Assembly: GCA_900554225.1 (NCBI GenBank) | Contig: USGH01000164.1 | Location: 1 to 6,212, forward strand | DNA: 6,212 nucleotides | Direction of reading: 5' to 3' | From: an uncultured Eubacteriales bacterium | GTDB lineage: Bacteria; Bacillota; Clostridia; Oscillospirales; CAG-272 | Part shown: positions 6,159-6,212 of the stretch, one piece after another | Position numbering within the stretch: the first letter of the stretch is position 1 | Layout of the letters: the number at the start of each line of letters is the position of its first letter | The notes under the pieces: model-generated | What the model was told of the DNA's origin: nothing | What the model saw: the letters and a program-made list of their open reading frames with translations, nothing else | Database searches by the model: none | Position numbers and translations under genes: made by a program

Positions 6159-6212
6159 CGTCGGTAGCTATCTTAGCGACATGGACCAGGCCATGAGGCT
6201 GGTGGAGCAGTC
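6159..6212. other. Window edge of unclear origin
   Basis: The last 54 bases do not continue TraX on the minus strand: its frame meets TAG. On the plus strand one frame is open from about 6101 to the end and reads like a helical protein near the edge (SYLSDMDQAMRLVEQS), but it overlaps the TraX code for half its length and has no ribosome binding site. I cannot assign it. Confidence 0.3.

Overview
The window looks like a piece of a moderately GC-rich, spore-forming member of the Clostridia, most likely a gut Oscillospiraceae-type Firmicute. The evidence is a dipicolinate synthase pair (dpaA/dpaB), a DUF1540 cysteine-cluster protein, GGAGG-type ribosome binding sites with GTG starts, and several of the other families present. 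All recognisable genes lie on the minus strand, so transcription runs from position 6212 towards 1.

Layout in transcription order. A 5'-truncated TraX-family membrane protein (5673-6158) runs into an unexplained window edge. Then comes the dpaA-dpaB operon (5600-4230), which makes the spore-core chelator dipicolinic acid; the genes overlap by 4 bp (GTGA). A CapA-like, membrane-anchored protein (4132-3065) has its own strong sigma-A-type promoter and a clear terminator. A 70-residue DUF1540 protein (2898-2686) has a leader that can fold into a long hairpin, and its own terminator. A Na+/phosphate cotransporter with a PhoU-like tail (2215-429) is preceded by an extended -10 promoter and a roughly 155-nt leader. 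Its terminator sits just upstream of a consensus promoter for a ROK-family sugar kinase (235-1), which is cut by the window start.

The main surprise is that three of the seven genes are damaged. dpaA is missing about 30-35 nt exactly over its NAD(P)-binding glycine motif, with a frame change. The Na+/Pi cotransporter is missing about 16 nt near its C-terminus, also with a frame change. TraX has lost its N-terminal third. In both internal cases the protein resumes cleanly in another frame with strong family similarity, so these are short deletions rather than degraded genes; the sequence alone cannot separate real mutation from assembly error. The second surprise is that the CapA-like protein keeps the family scaffold but has lost nearly all of its metal-binding and catalytic signature residues, so it looks like a pseudoenzyme.

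I see no tRNA, rRNA, CRISPR array, transposase, integrase or origin. The only stretches over about 150 bases without a gene are 236-428 and 2216-2685, and both hold promoters, leaders and terminators described below.
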